In this document: positions 24,234 to 32,061 of the stretch, in pieces | How the letters are laid out: every line of letters starts with the position of its first letter | Numbering within the stretch: the first letter of the stretch is position 1 | Assembly (NCBI RefSeq): GCF_027484505.1 | Contig: NZ_JAIXSV010000084.1 | Location: forward strand, 1 to 33,065 | Direction of reading: 5' to 3' | DNA: 33,065 bases | Source of the DNA: Asticcacaulis sp. | GTDB lineage: Bacteria > Pseudomonadota > Alphaproteobacteria > Caulobacterales > Caulobacteraceae | The notes under the pieces: model-generated | The model's database searches: none | What the model saw: only the letters and a program-made list of their open reading frames with translations | Told to the model about the DNA's origin: nothing | Program-made: the position numbers and the translations under genes

Positions 24234-24380
24234 CTTAGTTCCTTTGACGCAAACTGTACGCGGGTGATTTGTCACATGGCGCGGCGACGTGGCGGGTGTT
24301 AACCGCTCAGGCGCCAGACCCGACCCTAACGCACAGGCTTTAGCATTTGGTGAGGGAGTGCGGTTAAGGCGTGTTAAGAG

Positions 24381-24770
24381 ATGAGCATGAGTGATCCGAC
24401 CTTTGCCCCCGCTGACCTGCGCCGTCTGGTCGAACGCTTCTATGAGCGGGCGCGTATCGATGCCCTGCTGGGGCCGGTGTTTGACGCCGCCGTTGACGAC
24501 TGGCCGGCGCATTTCGATATGCTGACCGCCTTCTGGAGTATGGTGATGAACGGCCCGCGCCCGGACATGCCGCTGTTCAAGGGACGACCCCTGCCCAAAC
24601 ATCTGGCCCTGCCGCTGAAACGTCAGCATTTCGACCGTTGGCTCGACCTGTGGGCGGAAACGACGGCTGAGGTGTTTGACGGGCCGCGCGCCGAGGCGCT
24701 GCGTGAAAAAGCCTGGCGCATCGGTCAGTCGTTTCAGGCGGCGCAGGCCATGAACGAAATGTTGAGATAA
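24381..24770 (+). CDS. Group III truncated haemoglobin
   Basis: 129 residues, the usual size for group III truncated globins. Recognisable stretches are 'LRRLVERFYERARIDALLGPVFDAAVDDWPAHFDMLTAFWSMV' in its B-to-E helix pattern, 'LFKGRPLPKHLALPLKRQHFDRWLDLW' with the candidate proximal His of the F helix, and 'AWRIGQSFQAAQAMN' near the end. These proteins bind haem and oxygen and are linked to nitric oxide or peroxide defence; the exact role here is unknown. A second ATG two codons downstream (24387) is an equally likely start. No FNR or NsrR-like site was identified upstream. Confidence 0.88.
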   Translation: MSMSDPTFAPADLRRLVERFYERARIDALLGPVFDAAVDDWPAHFDMLTAFWSMVMNGPRPDMPLFKGRPLPKHLALPLKRQHFDRWLDLWAETTAEVFDGPRAEALREKAWRIGQSFQAAQAMNEMLR

Positions 24771-24928
24771 GTGTTACCGCTATCTTCGGATACGGTATAT
24801 GTTTCAAACTAAACGGCTTTTTCTTCAATCTAGTCAGACATTTAATTTTCTTGCCCTGCGGTCAGAGGGCAAGCGTTTGTAATTATTCGTCATATTATCG
24901 CGGTGCAAAAATCTGCGCCCAAACCCTC

Positions 24929-24950
24929 TTGCGGCGCACAAATTTTGCGC
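24929..24950 (+). promoter_or_regulatory. Shared 15-base motif upstream of ppc
   Basis: TTGCGGCGCACAAAT (24929-24943) is identical to the minus-strand sequence upstream of phasin-bdhA at 7599-7613. Here it is extended to GCGCA-N7-TGCGC (24934-24950), an inverted repeat. It is a candidate operator for a regulator common to both transcripts. Confidence 0.4.
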
Positions 24951-24965
24951 TAGGGTGGAGAAATT

Positions 24966-24998
24966 CCTGCCTGAGGTCTGCCGTCTGCGGCAGGTTTT
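24966..24998 (+). promoter_or_regulatory. Attenuator-like competing hairpins in the ppc leader
   Basis: CTGCCG (24978-24983) pairs with CGGCAG (24988-24993) over a 4-base loop and is followed by GTTTTGT, a terminator-like arrangement. An upstream CCTGCC (24966-24971) can pair instead with GGCAGG (24989-24994), which would disrupt the first stem. Mutually exclusive stems of this kind are typical of attenuation, but no leader peptide or ligand pocket is recognised. Confidence 0.35.
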
Positions 24999-25112
24999 GT
25001 GTGTCCTCAGCCTTGCCTGCCCTGAGCCGATGCCGCTTACCGGTACGCTCAGACCCGCCCGGTTCCCGCACACGCCTCAGGCTGCACCGACACAGACTCA
25101 GGAGGCCCGCCG

Positions 25113-27785
25113 ATGACCGACGCCATGATCGATCACGTCAAGCAGAACACCGCCATGCTGGAGGGGTTTCTGACTGACGCCGTCAACAGTTTCGGGCGCG
25201 GCAGTGTGTTGTCGAAGATCGAGGCCCTGCGCGCCGACAATGCCGATGTCGATGACTTAAGCGAATCCGAGGCCGCCCACGCGGCGCGCGTCCTGACCTG
25301 CCTGTCCACCCTGACCGTCCTGTCAGAAGACGTGGCCAATCTCAAGCGTGTCGAGACCTTTCCGGGCACGCAGGAGGCCATCACTCTGGCCAATGCGGTG
25401 CAGCAGGCGCGCGCCAAGGGCCATTCGCAGGCCGAGATCGAAGAGACGCTGAACGGCATTCTGGCCTCGCCGGTGTTTACGGCGCACCCGACCGAAATGC
25501 GCCGCGCCTCGGTGGTGGAGCGCGAATACGACATTACGCAGTTCCTGTCGGCCTATGAGCGCACGACCCGCGCCTCGGAGCGTAAGGCGCTGGAAGAAGA
25601 CCTGTTCCGCGCTGTGGCGCTGCTGTTCAATACGCGCCTCAATCGCCCCGAACGCATCACGGTCGCCGACGAGATTCAGAACTCGCTGGGGGCCGTGCGT
25701 CGCGCCATCCTGCCGGCGCTGGTTGAACTTTATGGCGACTGGAATCGTGAGATCGAGCTGGAGGGCGAACTGCCCAACGTGCTGAAACTCGGCTCGTGGA
25801 TCGGCGGTGACCGCGACGGCCACCCGCACGTCGATGACACCACGATGAACTACGCCTTCCACAATCAGGCGAAGCTGGTGCTCGACTTCTATTTCCAGCA
25901 ACTGGACAAGCTTGATATCGAACTGACCCTGTCCGAGGAACTGGCGCCGGTCACCGATGCGCTGCTGGAGCTGGCGCGCAAATCGTCCGACACCAATGTG
26001 CACCGCGTCGATGAGCCCTATCGCCGCGCCATCACCTTTATCAAGACGCGGCTGGCTTCGACCTGGCAGGCCATTCTCAAACTGCCGCACCCGCTGGCTT
26101 CGCCGCTGGCCGGGGCCTATGAGACGTCGGAAAACTTTGTGCGTGACCTGCTGATTATCCGCGATTCGCTGATCGAATATGGCGGCAAGCGGCTGGTCGG
26201 GCGGACGCTGAAAAGCACCATCCAGATCGCCCGCTCGTGTGGTTTCCACCTGTTGTCGCTCGACATGCGGCAAAACTCCGCTGTGCATGAGCGCGTGATT
26301 GCCGAACTGTTTGCGCAGTCGTCGGAACTGCTGGATTACAGCTCGCTGTCGGAAAACGAGCGCGTGTCGGCGCTGGTGGCGGAGCTGACCAATGACCGCC
26401 TGCTGCGCTGGCCCTTCGCCAAATATTCCGATGAGACGCGCCGCGAACTGCGCATCATCGACGCGGCGGCCGAAGTGATCCGCACCTTCGGGCCGGACGC
26501 GATCGGGGCCTATGTGGTGTCGATGGCCAAGTCGGTGTCGGACATCCTTGAGCCGCTGGTGCTGCTGAAACAGGCCGGTCTGGTCTATGGTGGGCCGTCG
26601 CCGCACACCATGATCCGCGTGTCGCCGCTGTTTGAAACCATCGAAGACCTTGAGGCTGCGCCGGACATCATGAAGCGCTGGCTGGGTCTGCCGGCCATGC
26701 GCTCGCTGATGGGGCGTCCGGCGGTGCAGGAGGTCATGCTCGGCTATTCGGACTCCAACAAGGACGGCGGCTATACGGCCTCGCGCTGGAGCCTGCATAA
26801 GGCCTCATCGGCCATCAAGGCGGTGTGCAATCAGAAGGGCGTGGCGCTGCGTCTGTTCCACGGTCGCGGCGGTTCGGTCGGTCGCGGCGGCGGCCCGTCC
26901 TACAACGCCATCATGGCCCAGCCCGAAGGCACGGTCGGAGGTCAGATCCGCGTCACCGAACAGGGCGAAATGATCGCGCGCAAGTTCGGCAACCAGACAA
27001 CGGCCAGCAAGACGCTCGATTCCTTCGCGGCGGCGGTGTTCCTCGCCTCCTTGCCGGTCAAGGCGCGTGACGCCCACCACATCAAGGAATCCGAGGCCGA
27101 AGCCAAGTACGGCCCGCTGATGGATCAGTTGTGTAAGGCCTCATTCGAGGCCTATCGCGCGCTGGTCTATGACGACCCGCACTTCCTCGACTTCTTCCGC
27201 TCGGTGACGCCGATTTCGGAGATTTCCGACCTCAAGATCGGTTCGCGCCCGGCCTCGCGCACCAGGTCGGGCAAGATCGAGGACCTGCGCGCCATCCCGT
27301 GGGTCTTTTCGTGGTCGCAGTCGCGCATGGTCCTGCCGGGCTTCTACGGCTTCAACGCCGCGGTCAAGGCGCTGGGGGTCGATGATCAGACCCTGATCGA
27401 CATGTGCAATGAATGGGACTTCTTCGAGGTCTTCCTGGCCAATATGGAGATGGCGCTGGCCAAGTCGGACATGGAAATGGCGGCGCTCTATGCCGGCATG
27501 GCCTCTGATCCGGTCGAGGCGCAGCGCATCTTCGCCACCATCCGTCAGGAGCACGAAGAGATGACGGCGCTGGCCAAGCGCATCCGCAAGGCAGGCACGC
27601 TTCTGTCCACCCATGAGCAGTTGCGCGGCTCTATTGAACGCTCGCACGCCCTGCTCCAGACGCTCAACCGCATGCAGGTCAAGCTTTTGAAAAAGCGCCG
27701 CGAAGGCAACAAGCACAAGCTGGTCAAGCTGGCCATGCAACTGACCGTCAACGGCATCGCCTCGGCCCTGCGCAATACGGGGTAG
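25113..27785 (+). CDS. ppc: Phosphoenolpyruvate carboxylase
   Basis: 890 residues, full length. It carboxylates PEP to oxaloacetate, replenishing the TCA cycle. Catalytic and signature regions are 'VFTAHPTEMRR' with His125, 'GSWIGGDRDGHPHV' (about 228-241), 'LGYSDSNKDGGY' (about 543-554), 'FHGRGGSVGRGGGP' (about 581-594) and the C-terminal RNTG that closes the active or inhibitory site. The start at 25113 follows a strong AGGAGG. A second methionine four codons later is possible but less well spaced. The gene is monocistronic, with a long structured leader. No clear terminator is seen after the stop; an AATACC direct repeat with an 11-base period (27810-27826) follows. Confidence 0.96.
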   Translation: MTDAMIDHVKQNTAMLEGFLTDAVNSFGRGSVLSKIEALRADNADVDDLSESEAAHAARVLTCLSTLTVLSEDVANLKRVETFPGTQEAITLANAVQQARAKGHSQAEIEETLNGILASPVFTAHPTEMRRASVVEREYDITQFLSAYERTTRASERKALEEDLFRAVALLFNTRLNRPERITVADEIQNSLGAVRRAILPALVELYGDWNREIELEGELPNVLKLGSWIGGDRDGHPHVDDTTMNYAFHNQAKLVLDFYFQQLDKLDIELTLSEELAPVTDALLELARKSSDTNVHRVDEPYRRAITFIKTRLASTWQAILKLPHPLASPLAGAYETSENFVRDLLIIRDSLIEYGGKRLVGRTLKSTIQIARSCGFHLLSLDMRQNSAVHERVIAELFAQSSELLDYSSLSENERVSALVAELTNDRLLRWPFAKYSDETRRELRIIDAAAEVIRTFGPDAIGAYVVSMAKSVSDILEPLVLLKQAGLVYGGPSPHTMIRVSPLFETIEDLEAAPDIMKRWLGLPAMRSLMGRPAVQEVMLGYSDSNKDGGYTASRWSLHKASSAIKAVCNQKGVALRLFHGRGGSVGRGGGPSYNAIMAQPEGTVGGQIRVTEQGEMIARKFGNQTTASKTLDSFAAAVFLASLPVKARDAHHIKESEAEAKYGPLMDQLCKASFEAYRALVYDDPHFLDFFRSVTPISEISDLKIGSRPASRTRSGKIEDLRAIPWVFSWSQSRMVLPGFYGFNAAVKALGVDDQTLIDMCNEWDFFEVFLANMEMALAKSDMEMAALYAGMASDPVEAQRIFATIRQEHEEMTALAKRIRKAGTLLSTHEQLRGSIERSHALLQTLNRMQVKLLKKRREGNKHKLVKLAMQLTVNGIASALRNTG

Positions 27786-27876
27786 GGTATACAGCGTCCG
27801 TACCGCGATAATACCAATTTAATACCTTGAGGCGCAGCCCCGGCCCCTATATACAGAGTCAGAGCGAATTCCCAGC

Positions 27877-27936
27877 TTGACCCGCAGGCGGACGCGCGTT
27901 ATGACAGCGCTGTCAAAATTTTTTGACGCGCTGTGA
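27877..27936 (+). promoter_or_regulatory. Promoter and LacI-type operators of the Entner-Doudoroff operon
   Basis: TTGACC (27877-27882), a 16-base spacer and TTATGA (27899-27904) form a sigma-70-like promoter. A perfect 14-base palindrome TGACAGCGCTGTCA (27902-27915) overlaps the -10 box and start point. A second, imperfect copy TGACGCGCTGTGA lies at 27924-27936, about two helical turns downstream. A palindrome with a central CG is typical of LacI-family operators, so a sugar-responsive repressor is inferred. Confidence 0.6.
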
Positions 27937-28002
27937 CGTTTGCGTAATAAGCCGCCTGCTAAAAAGGCCCGACGTCACCCGCCAAGACCCAGGAACCCTA
28001 TC

Positions 28003-29484
28003 GTGAGCTTATCGACTTTTACCGCGAACCGTAAACCCGTCTTCGTCCTTGTCGGCGGCACCGGTGATCTGGCGCTGCGCATGTTGTGGCCGTCTCTGGC
28101 TATGCTGGATCAGGACGGGTTTCTGGATAAGGACCTGCGCATCATTTCGGTCGCGCGTGAGGCGGTGGACCGCCCGGCCTTCCTTGAGCGCGTCAGCGCC
28201 GCTGTGCAAAAGCGCATCGGGGCCGATCTCGAAGCCACCACGCTCGATCAGTTCCTGCCGCGCCTCAGCCATATCGCGCTCGATGCTTCCGACCCACAGT
28301 GGGGCGCCAAGCTGAAGGCCGAACTGGGTGAGCCTGAGGCGCTTGAGGTCGTCTATTTCCTCTCCGTGTCGCCGTCGCTGTTCAAGCCGATCTGCGAACA
28401 TCTGGAAAGTGCCGGCCTGAGCAAGGCGCCCAACCGCGTCATCATTGAAAAGCCGCTGGGGCGTGATCTGGCCTCTTCGAAGGTAATCAACGATTCGGTT
28501 GCCCACGCCTTCGACGAAGCGCGCACCTTCCGCATCGACCACTATCTGGGCAAGGAGACGGTGCAGAACCTGCTGGCCCTGCGCTTTGCCAATACGGTGT
28601 TTGAGCCGCTGTGGAACGCGCAGTCGATCGACCACGTGCAGGTCACCGTTTCGGAAACCGTCGGTACAGGCGATCGTCTGGGCTATTACGATGATTACGG
28701 CGCGCTGCGCGACATGGTGCAGAACCACCTGCTGCAACTGGTCTGCCTGCTGGCTATGGAGCCGCCGTCCAACTTCAACGCCGATGCGCTGCGTGACGAA
28801 AAGGTCAAGGTGCTGCGTTCGCTGAAGCCGATCACCGCCGATAATGTGCGCGATGTGACGGCGCGCGGTCAGTACGGTCCGGGTTTTGCCGAAGGCAAGC
28901 AGGTGGCGGGCTATGAGGCCGAAAAGGGCTCGCCCTCCAACACCGAAACCTATGTCGCCATTAAGGCCGAAATCGCCAACTGGCGCTGGGCCGGCACGCC
29001 CTTCTATCTGCGCACGGGCAAGACCCTGCCGTCGCGCACCACTGAGGTGGTAGTCCAGTTCCGCCCGGTGCCGCATTCGATCTTCGGCTCGGCGGCGCAG
29101 CCCAACCGGCTGGTCATCCGTCTGCAACCGGACGAAGACATCAAGCTGACGGTGATGAACAAAGCACCGGGTCTTAGCGCCGACGGCATGCAGCTTCAGC
29201 CGCTCGACCTGTCGCTGTCGCTGCAAAGCGCGTTCGATAGCAATGGTGATAAGCCACCGCGTCGCCGCATCGCCTATGAGCGCCTGATCCTCGATGCGCT
29301 GAACGGCAACAATGCCGCCTTCGTGCGCCGCGATGAGGTCGAAGCCGCCTGGGCGTGGGTCGATGGCATTTCGGCGGCGTGGGCCGAAGCCTATCCCAAG
29401 CCGCAAATCTACCCCGCCGGGACCAATGGCCCGATGAGCGCCTATATGCTGCTCGACCGCGACCATCGGGTGTGGAATGACTGA
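28003..29484 (+). CDS. zwf: Glucose-6-phosphate 1-dehydrogenase
   Basis: 493 residues from the GTG at 28003 (AGGAA 7 bases upstream); longer in-frame starts would run into the operator region. It oxidises glucose 6-phosphate to 6-phosphogluconolactone, the entry to the Entner-Doudoroff route. The nucleotide motif is GGTGDLA (18-24), the substrate motif 'EKPLGRD' starts at about 149, and the catalytic His180 lies in 'RIDHYLGKE' (177-185). The C-terminal region has 'WRWAGTPFYLRTGKTLPSR'. It is the first gene of zwf-pgl-edd-glk; its end overlaps the pgl start by 8 bases. Confidence 0.96.
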   Translation: MSLSTFTANRKPVFVLVGGTGDLALRMLWPSLAMLDQDGFLDKDLRIISVAREAVDRPAFLERVSAAVQKRIGADLEATTLDQFLPRLSHIALDASDPQWGAKLKAELGEPEALEVVYFLSVSPSLFKPICEHLESAGLSKAPNRVIIEKPLGRDLASSKVINDSVAHAFDEARTFRIDHYLGKETVQNLLALRFANTVFEPLWNAQSIDHVQVTVSETVGTGDRLGYYDDYGALRDMVQNHLLQLVCLLAMEPPSNFNADALRDEKVKVLRSLKPITADNVRDVTARGQYGPGFAEGKQVAGYEAEKGSPSNTETYVAIKAEIANWRWAGTPFYLRTGKTLPSRTTEVVVQFRPVPHSIFGSAAQPNRLVIRLQPDEDIKLTVMNKAPGLSADGMQLQPLDLSLSLQSAFDSNGDKPPRRRIAYERLILDALNGNNAAFVRRDEVEAAWAWVDGISAAWAEAYPKPQIYPAGTNGPMSAYMLLDRDHRVWND

Positions 29485-30208
29485 GGCCATCGGCATTCAC
29501 AGCCTGCGCACCTTCGATAGCGCGGCCGAGGCCGAAACCGCCGTGCTGGCGGCCATTGCCGAGGCCCTGTCGGCGGCCATTGCCGAACGTGGTCAGGCCC
29601 TGTGGATCGGGGCCGGGGGCGGCACGCCCAAGCCGGTCTATCAGCAGCTTGCGACACTGGACCTGCCGTGGGACAAAGTCACCCTGTCTCAGGTCGATGA
29701 GCGCTTCGTGCCGGTCGATGACGCGGCCTCCAATACAAAGATGATGGCCGAGGCCGCCGCGCCGGTGATTGCCAAAGGGATGCGCTTTGACACCCTGATC
29801 CGTGATCTCAGCGACGCGGGCCTGTGTGCACAAAAGGCGGAAAGCCTGCTGCGCGGCTTCAATAATGGTGACGCCCCGGCGTTTGACCTGACCCTGCTGG
29901 GCATGGGGCCGGACAAGCACTACGCCTCGATCTTCCCCGACCATGCGATCAATGCCACGGTCTATGACACGGACGCGCTGGTCCTGCCGGTCGCCCCGGC
30001 CAGTGGCGGCGCAGAGCCGAAACTGCCGCGCATCACATTGACCGTGAAGGCCCTCAACCGCTCGCGCCGGATCGTGCTATATATCACCGGTCAGGAAAAG
30101 CGCGACGCGCTCATGGCCGCCATCGCCGATCCCAACCCCGACACCGCGCCCATCGGTGCTTTCCTCGCCCAATGCCCCGTGCCCGTTGACATCGTCTGGT
30201 GTCCGTAA
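29477..30208 (+). CDS. pgl: 6-phosphogluconolactonase
   Basis: 243 residues, SolL/NagB-like fold. It hydrolyses 6-phosphogluconolactone to 6-phosphogluconate in the cytoplasm. Family motifs are '[18 protein letters not shown]' near 50, '[16 protein letters not shown]' (the conserved Asp-Glu-Arg) and '[17 protein letters not shown]', where most homologues have GMGxDGHxAS. The Lys in place of Gly before His is unusual but retains the His. The start overlaps the zwf stop by 8 bases, giving tight coupling of consecutive pathway steps. Confidence 0.93.
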   Translation: MTEAIGIHSLRTFDSAAEAETAVLAAIAEALSAAIAERGQALWIGAGGGTPKPVYQQLATLDLPWDKVTLSQVDERFVPVDDAASNTKMMAEAAAPVIAKGMRFDTLIRDLSDAGLCAQKAESLLRGFNNGDAPAFDLTLLGMGPDKHYASIFPDHAINATVYDTDALVLPVAPASGGAEPKLPRITLTVKALNRSRRIVLYITGQEKRDALMAAIADPNPDTAPIGAFLAQCPVPVDIVWCP

Positions 30209-30237
30209 CGGCCGGCCTTCAACAGCGAAAAGATAAC

Positions 30238-32055
30238 ATGACCACCGAGCTTCATCCCGTCCTCAAGTCCGTCACCGACCGCATCATCGCGCGCTCAAAA
30301 GCCACGCGCGCCGAATATCTGGCCCGCGTCGAGCGCTACAAGTCGCGTGAGCCGCGCCGCAAGAAGCTGTCCTGCGCCAACTACGCCCACGTCGCCGCTC
30401 CGATGACCGAGACGGACAAGCTGGCTCTGGCGCTCGATAAGGTGCCCAATATCGGCGTGGTCACCGCCTATAACGACATGCTGTCGGCGCACGCCCCCTA
30501 TTACCGCTATCCGGAAAAGATCCTCGACTATGCCCGCCATGTGGGGGCTACGTCTCAGGTGGCTGGGGGCGTCCCGGCCATGTGCGACGGCGTGACCCAA
30601 GGCAAGCCGGGCATGGAACTGAGCCTGTTTTCGCGTGATGTCATCGCCATGAGCACGGCCATTGCCTTGAGCCACGATGCGTTTGATTCGGCCCTGATGC
30701 TGGGCATCTGCGACAAGATCGTGCCGGGGCTGGTCATGGGGGCGCTGGCTTTTGGCCACCTGCCGGTGATCTTCGTGCCGTCGGGCCCGATGCCGTCAGG
30801 CCTGCCCAATCCGGAAAAGGCCAAGATTCGCACCCAGTACGCCAAGGGCGAGGTGGGGCGCGACGCGCTTTTGGCCGCGGAAATGGCCTCCTATCATTCG
30901 GAAGGCACCTGCACCTTCTACGGCACGGCCAATTCCAACCAGATGCTGATGGAAATCATGGGCCTGCACGTACCGGGCGCGGCCTTCGTGCCGCCGCGCG
31001 GTGAGCTGCGTGACGCCCTGACCCGCGCCGCGGTCGAACGGGCCGCCAAGGCCTCGGCGCTCAGCGAGGCGCCGGCCTATATGGCCGATGTGATTGATGA
31101 ACGCGCCATCGTCAACGGCGTGGTCGGGCTTCTGGCCACCGGCGGTTCGACGAATCACGCCCTGCACCTGCCGGCCATGGCGCGTGCCGCCGGGATCGTC
31201 CTCAAGCCCGAAGACATGAATGACCTGTCGGGCGTCGTGCCGCTTTTGGCACGCGTCTATCCCAACGGCTCGGCCGATGTGAACCATTTCCACGCGGCGG
31301 GTGGTATCGGCTTTGTCATCAAGGAACTGCTGTCGGCCGGTCTGCTGCACGCCGATGTCAATACCGTCTGGGGGCCGGGTCTGGCCGCCTATGGCAAGGA
31401 ACCGAGCTTACGCGACGGGCAACTGGTGTGGGTCGATGCGCCCGCCGAATCGCTCGACCTCGACATCCTGCGCCCGGTGACCAACCCGTTCTCGCCCGAA
31501 GGCGGATTGCGTGAGCTACGCGGCAATCTGGGCGTGGCGGTGACCAAGATTTCGGCGGTCAAGGCTGAGCACCGCGTCGTCGAAGGCCCGTGCGCCGTTT
31601 TTGACGATCAGGACGATTTTTTGAAAGCCTTTAAGGAAAATAGGCTCCCGGAAGGCGATTTTATTTGCGTTGTGCGCTTTCAGGGGCCAAAAGCCAACGG
31701 TATGCCTGAGCTGCACAGCCTGACTCCCTCCCTGTCGGCCATGCTGGATCAGGGCCGCAAGGTGGCCCTTGTCTCGGATGGACGCATGTCGGGGGCCAGT
31801 GGTAAGGTGGCTTCGGCCATCCATTTGACCCCAGAAGCCGTTGACGGCGGACCGATCTCAAAACTACGGTCAGGGGACATTGTGCGCGTGGACTGTGAAA
31901 ACGGGAACCTGAGCTTCATAGGTGATGAAGCGCAATTGATGGCGCGGGAAAGCGCACCCCGACCGGCGGATGCCGACGGTCTGGGGCGTGAGCTTTTCGC
32001 GCCGTTCAGGCGTCTGGTCGGCGAAGCCGTCTCAGGCGGCTCCGTTTTCTGGTAA
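30238..32055 (+). CDS. edd: 6-phosphogluconate dehydratase
   Basis: 605 residues from the ATG at 30238 ('[20 protein letters not shown]'), preferred to the upstream GTG at 30199, which overlaps pgl. It is an Fe-S enzyme of the IlvD/Edd family and converts 6-phosphogluconate to 2-keto-3-deoxy-6-phosphogluconate. Visible family regions are '[20 protein letters not shown]', '[18 protein letters not shown]', '[20 protein letters not shown]', '[14 protein letters not shown]' and '[11 protein letters not shown]'. Cysteines for the cluster lie in the CDG, ICD and GTCTFYG motifs. From about 31590 to 31960 the codon use shifts to rarer, less GC-rich codons. Confidence 0.96.
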   Translation: MTTELHPVLKSVTDRIIARSKATRAEYLARVERYKSREPRRKKLSCANYAHVAAPMTETDKLALALDKVPNIGVVTAYNDMLSAHAPYYRYPEKILDYARHVGATSQVAGGVPAMCDGVTQGKPGMELSLFSRDVIAMSTAIALSHDAFDSALMLGICDKIVPGLVMGALAFGHLPVIFVPSGPMPSGLPNPEKAKIRTQYAKGEVGRDALLAAEMASYHSEGTCTFYGTANSNQMLMEIMGLHVPGAAFVPPRGELRDALTRAAVERAAKASALSEAPAYMADVIDERAIVNGVVGLLATGGSTNHALHLPAMARAAGIVLKPEDMNDLSGVVPLLARVYPNGSADVNHFHAAGGIGFVIKELLSAGLLHADVNTVWGPGLAAYGKEPSLRDGQLVWVDAPAESLDLDILRPVTNPFSPEGGLRELRGNLGVAVTKISAVKAEHRVVEGPCAVFDDQDDFLKAFKENRLPEGDFICVVRFQGPKANGMPELHSLTPSLSAMLDQGRKVALVSDGRMSGASGKVASAIHLTPEAVDGGPISKLRSGDIVRVDCENGNLSFIGDEAQLMARESAPRPADADGLGRELFAPFRRLVGEAVSGGSVFW

Positions 32056-32061
32056 GGTATT

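Larger units (their letters stand above)
24771..25112 (+). other. Long leader region between globin and ppc
   Basis: No gene is seen in these ~340 bases; short open frames on both strands look like chance. Features from left to right: a hairpin TTGCCCT / AGGGCAA (24851-24857 / 24866-24872) that could terminate globin transcription, the 15-base motif shared with the phasin promoter (24929-24943), competing hairpins at 24966-24998, and a strong ribosome-binding site CAGGAGG just before the ppc ATG. Confidence 0.6.

Noticed and set aside
20763-24302. A 1179-codon open frame on the plus strand
   Set aside because: It lies antisense to pepN and the 205-residue gene, both of which have clear family motifs or ribosome-binding sites. 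Its product is Arg/Gly/His/Gln-rich with no domain, as expected for the antisense frame of GC-rich genes.
24364-24377. A CtrA site upstream of the globin gene
   Set aside because: The two TTAA boxes are separated by 6 bases rather than 7, and they fall within the last 20 bases before the start codon.
24834-25073. A 79-codon open frame on the minus strand in the ppc leader
   Set aside because: It has no ribosome-binding site, a Cys/Arg-rich random-looking product, and overlaps conserved-looking regulatory dyads.
25323-26798. A 491-codon open frame antisense to ppc
   Set aside because: It is the shadow frame of a highly conserved gene and has no start signal.
27810-27826. AATACC direct repeat with 11-base period after ppc
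   Set aside because: Only two short copies; too little to claim an operator, although it is noted in the ppc entry.
28009-29496. A 495-codon open frame antisense to zwf
   Set aside because: The zwf frame has all catalytic motifs and operon coupling; the antisense product resembles no family and is rich in Arg, His and Gln.
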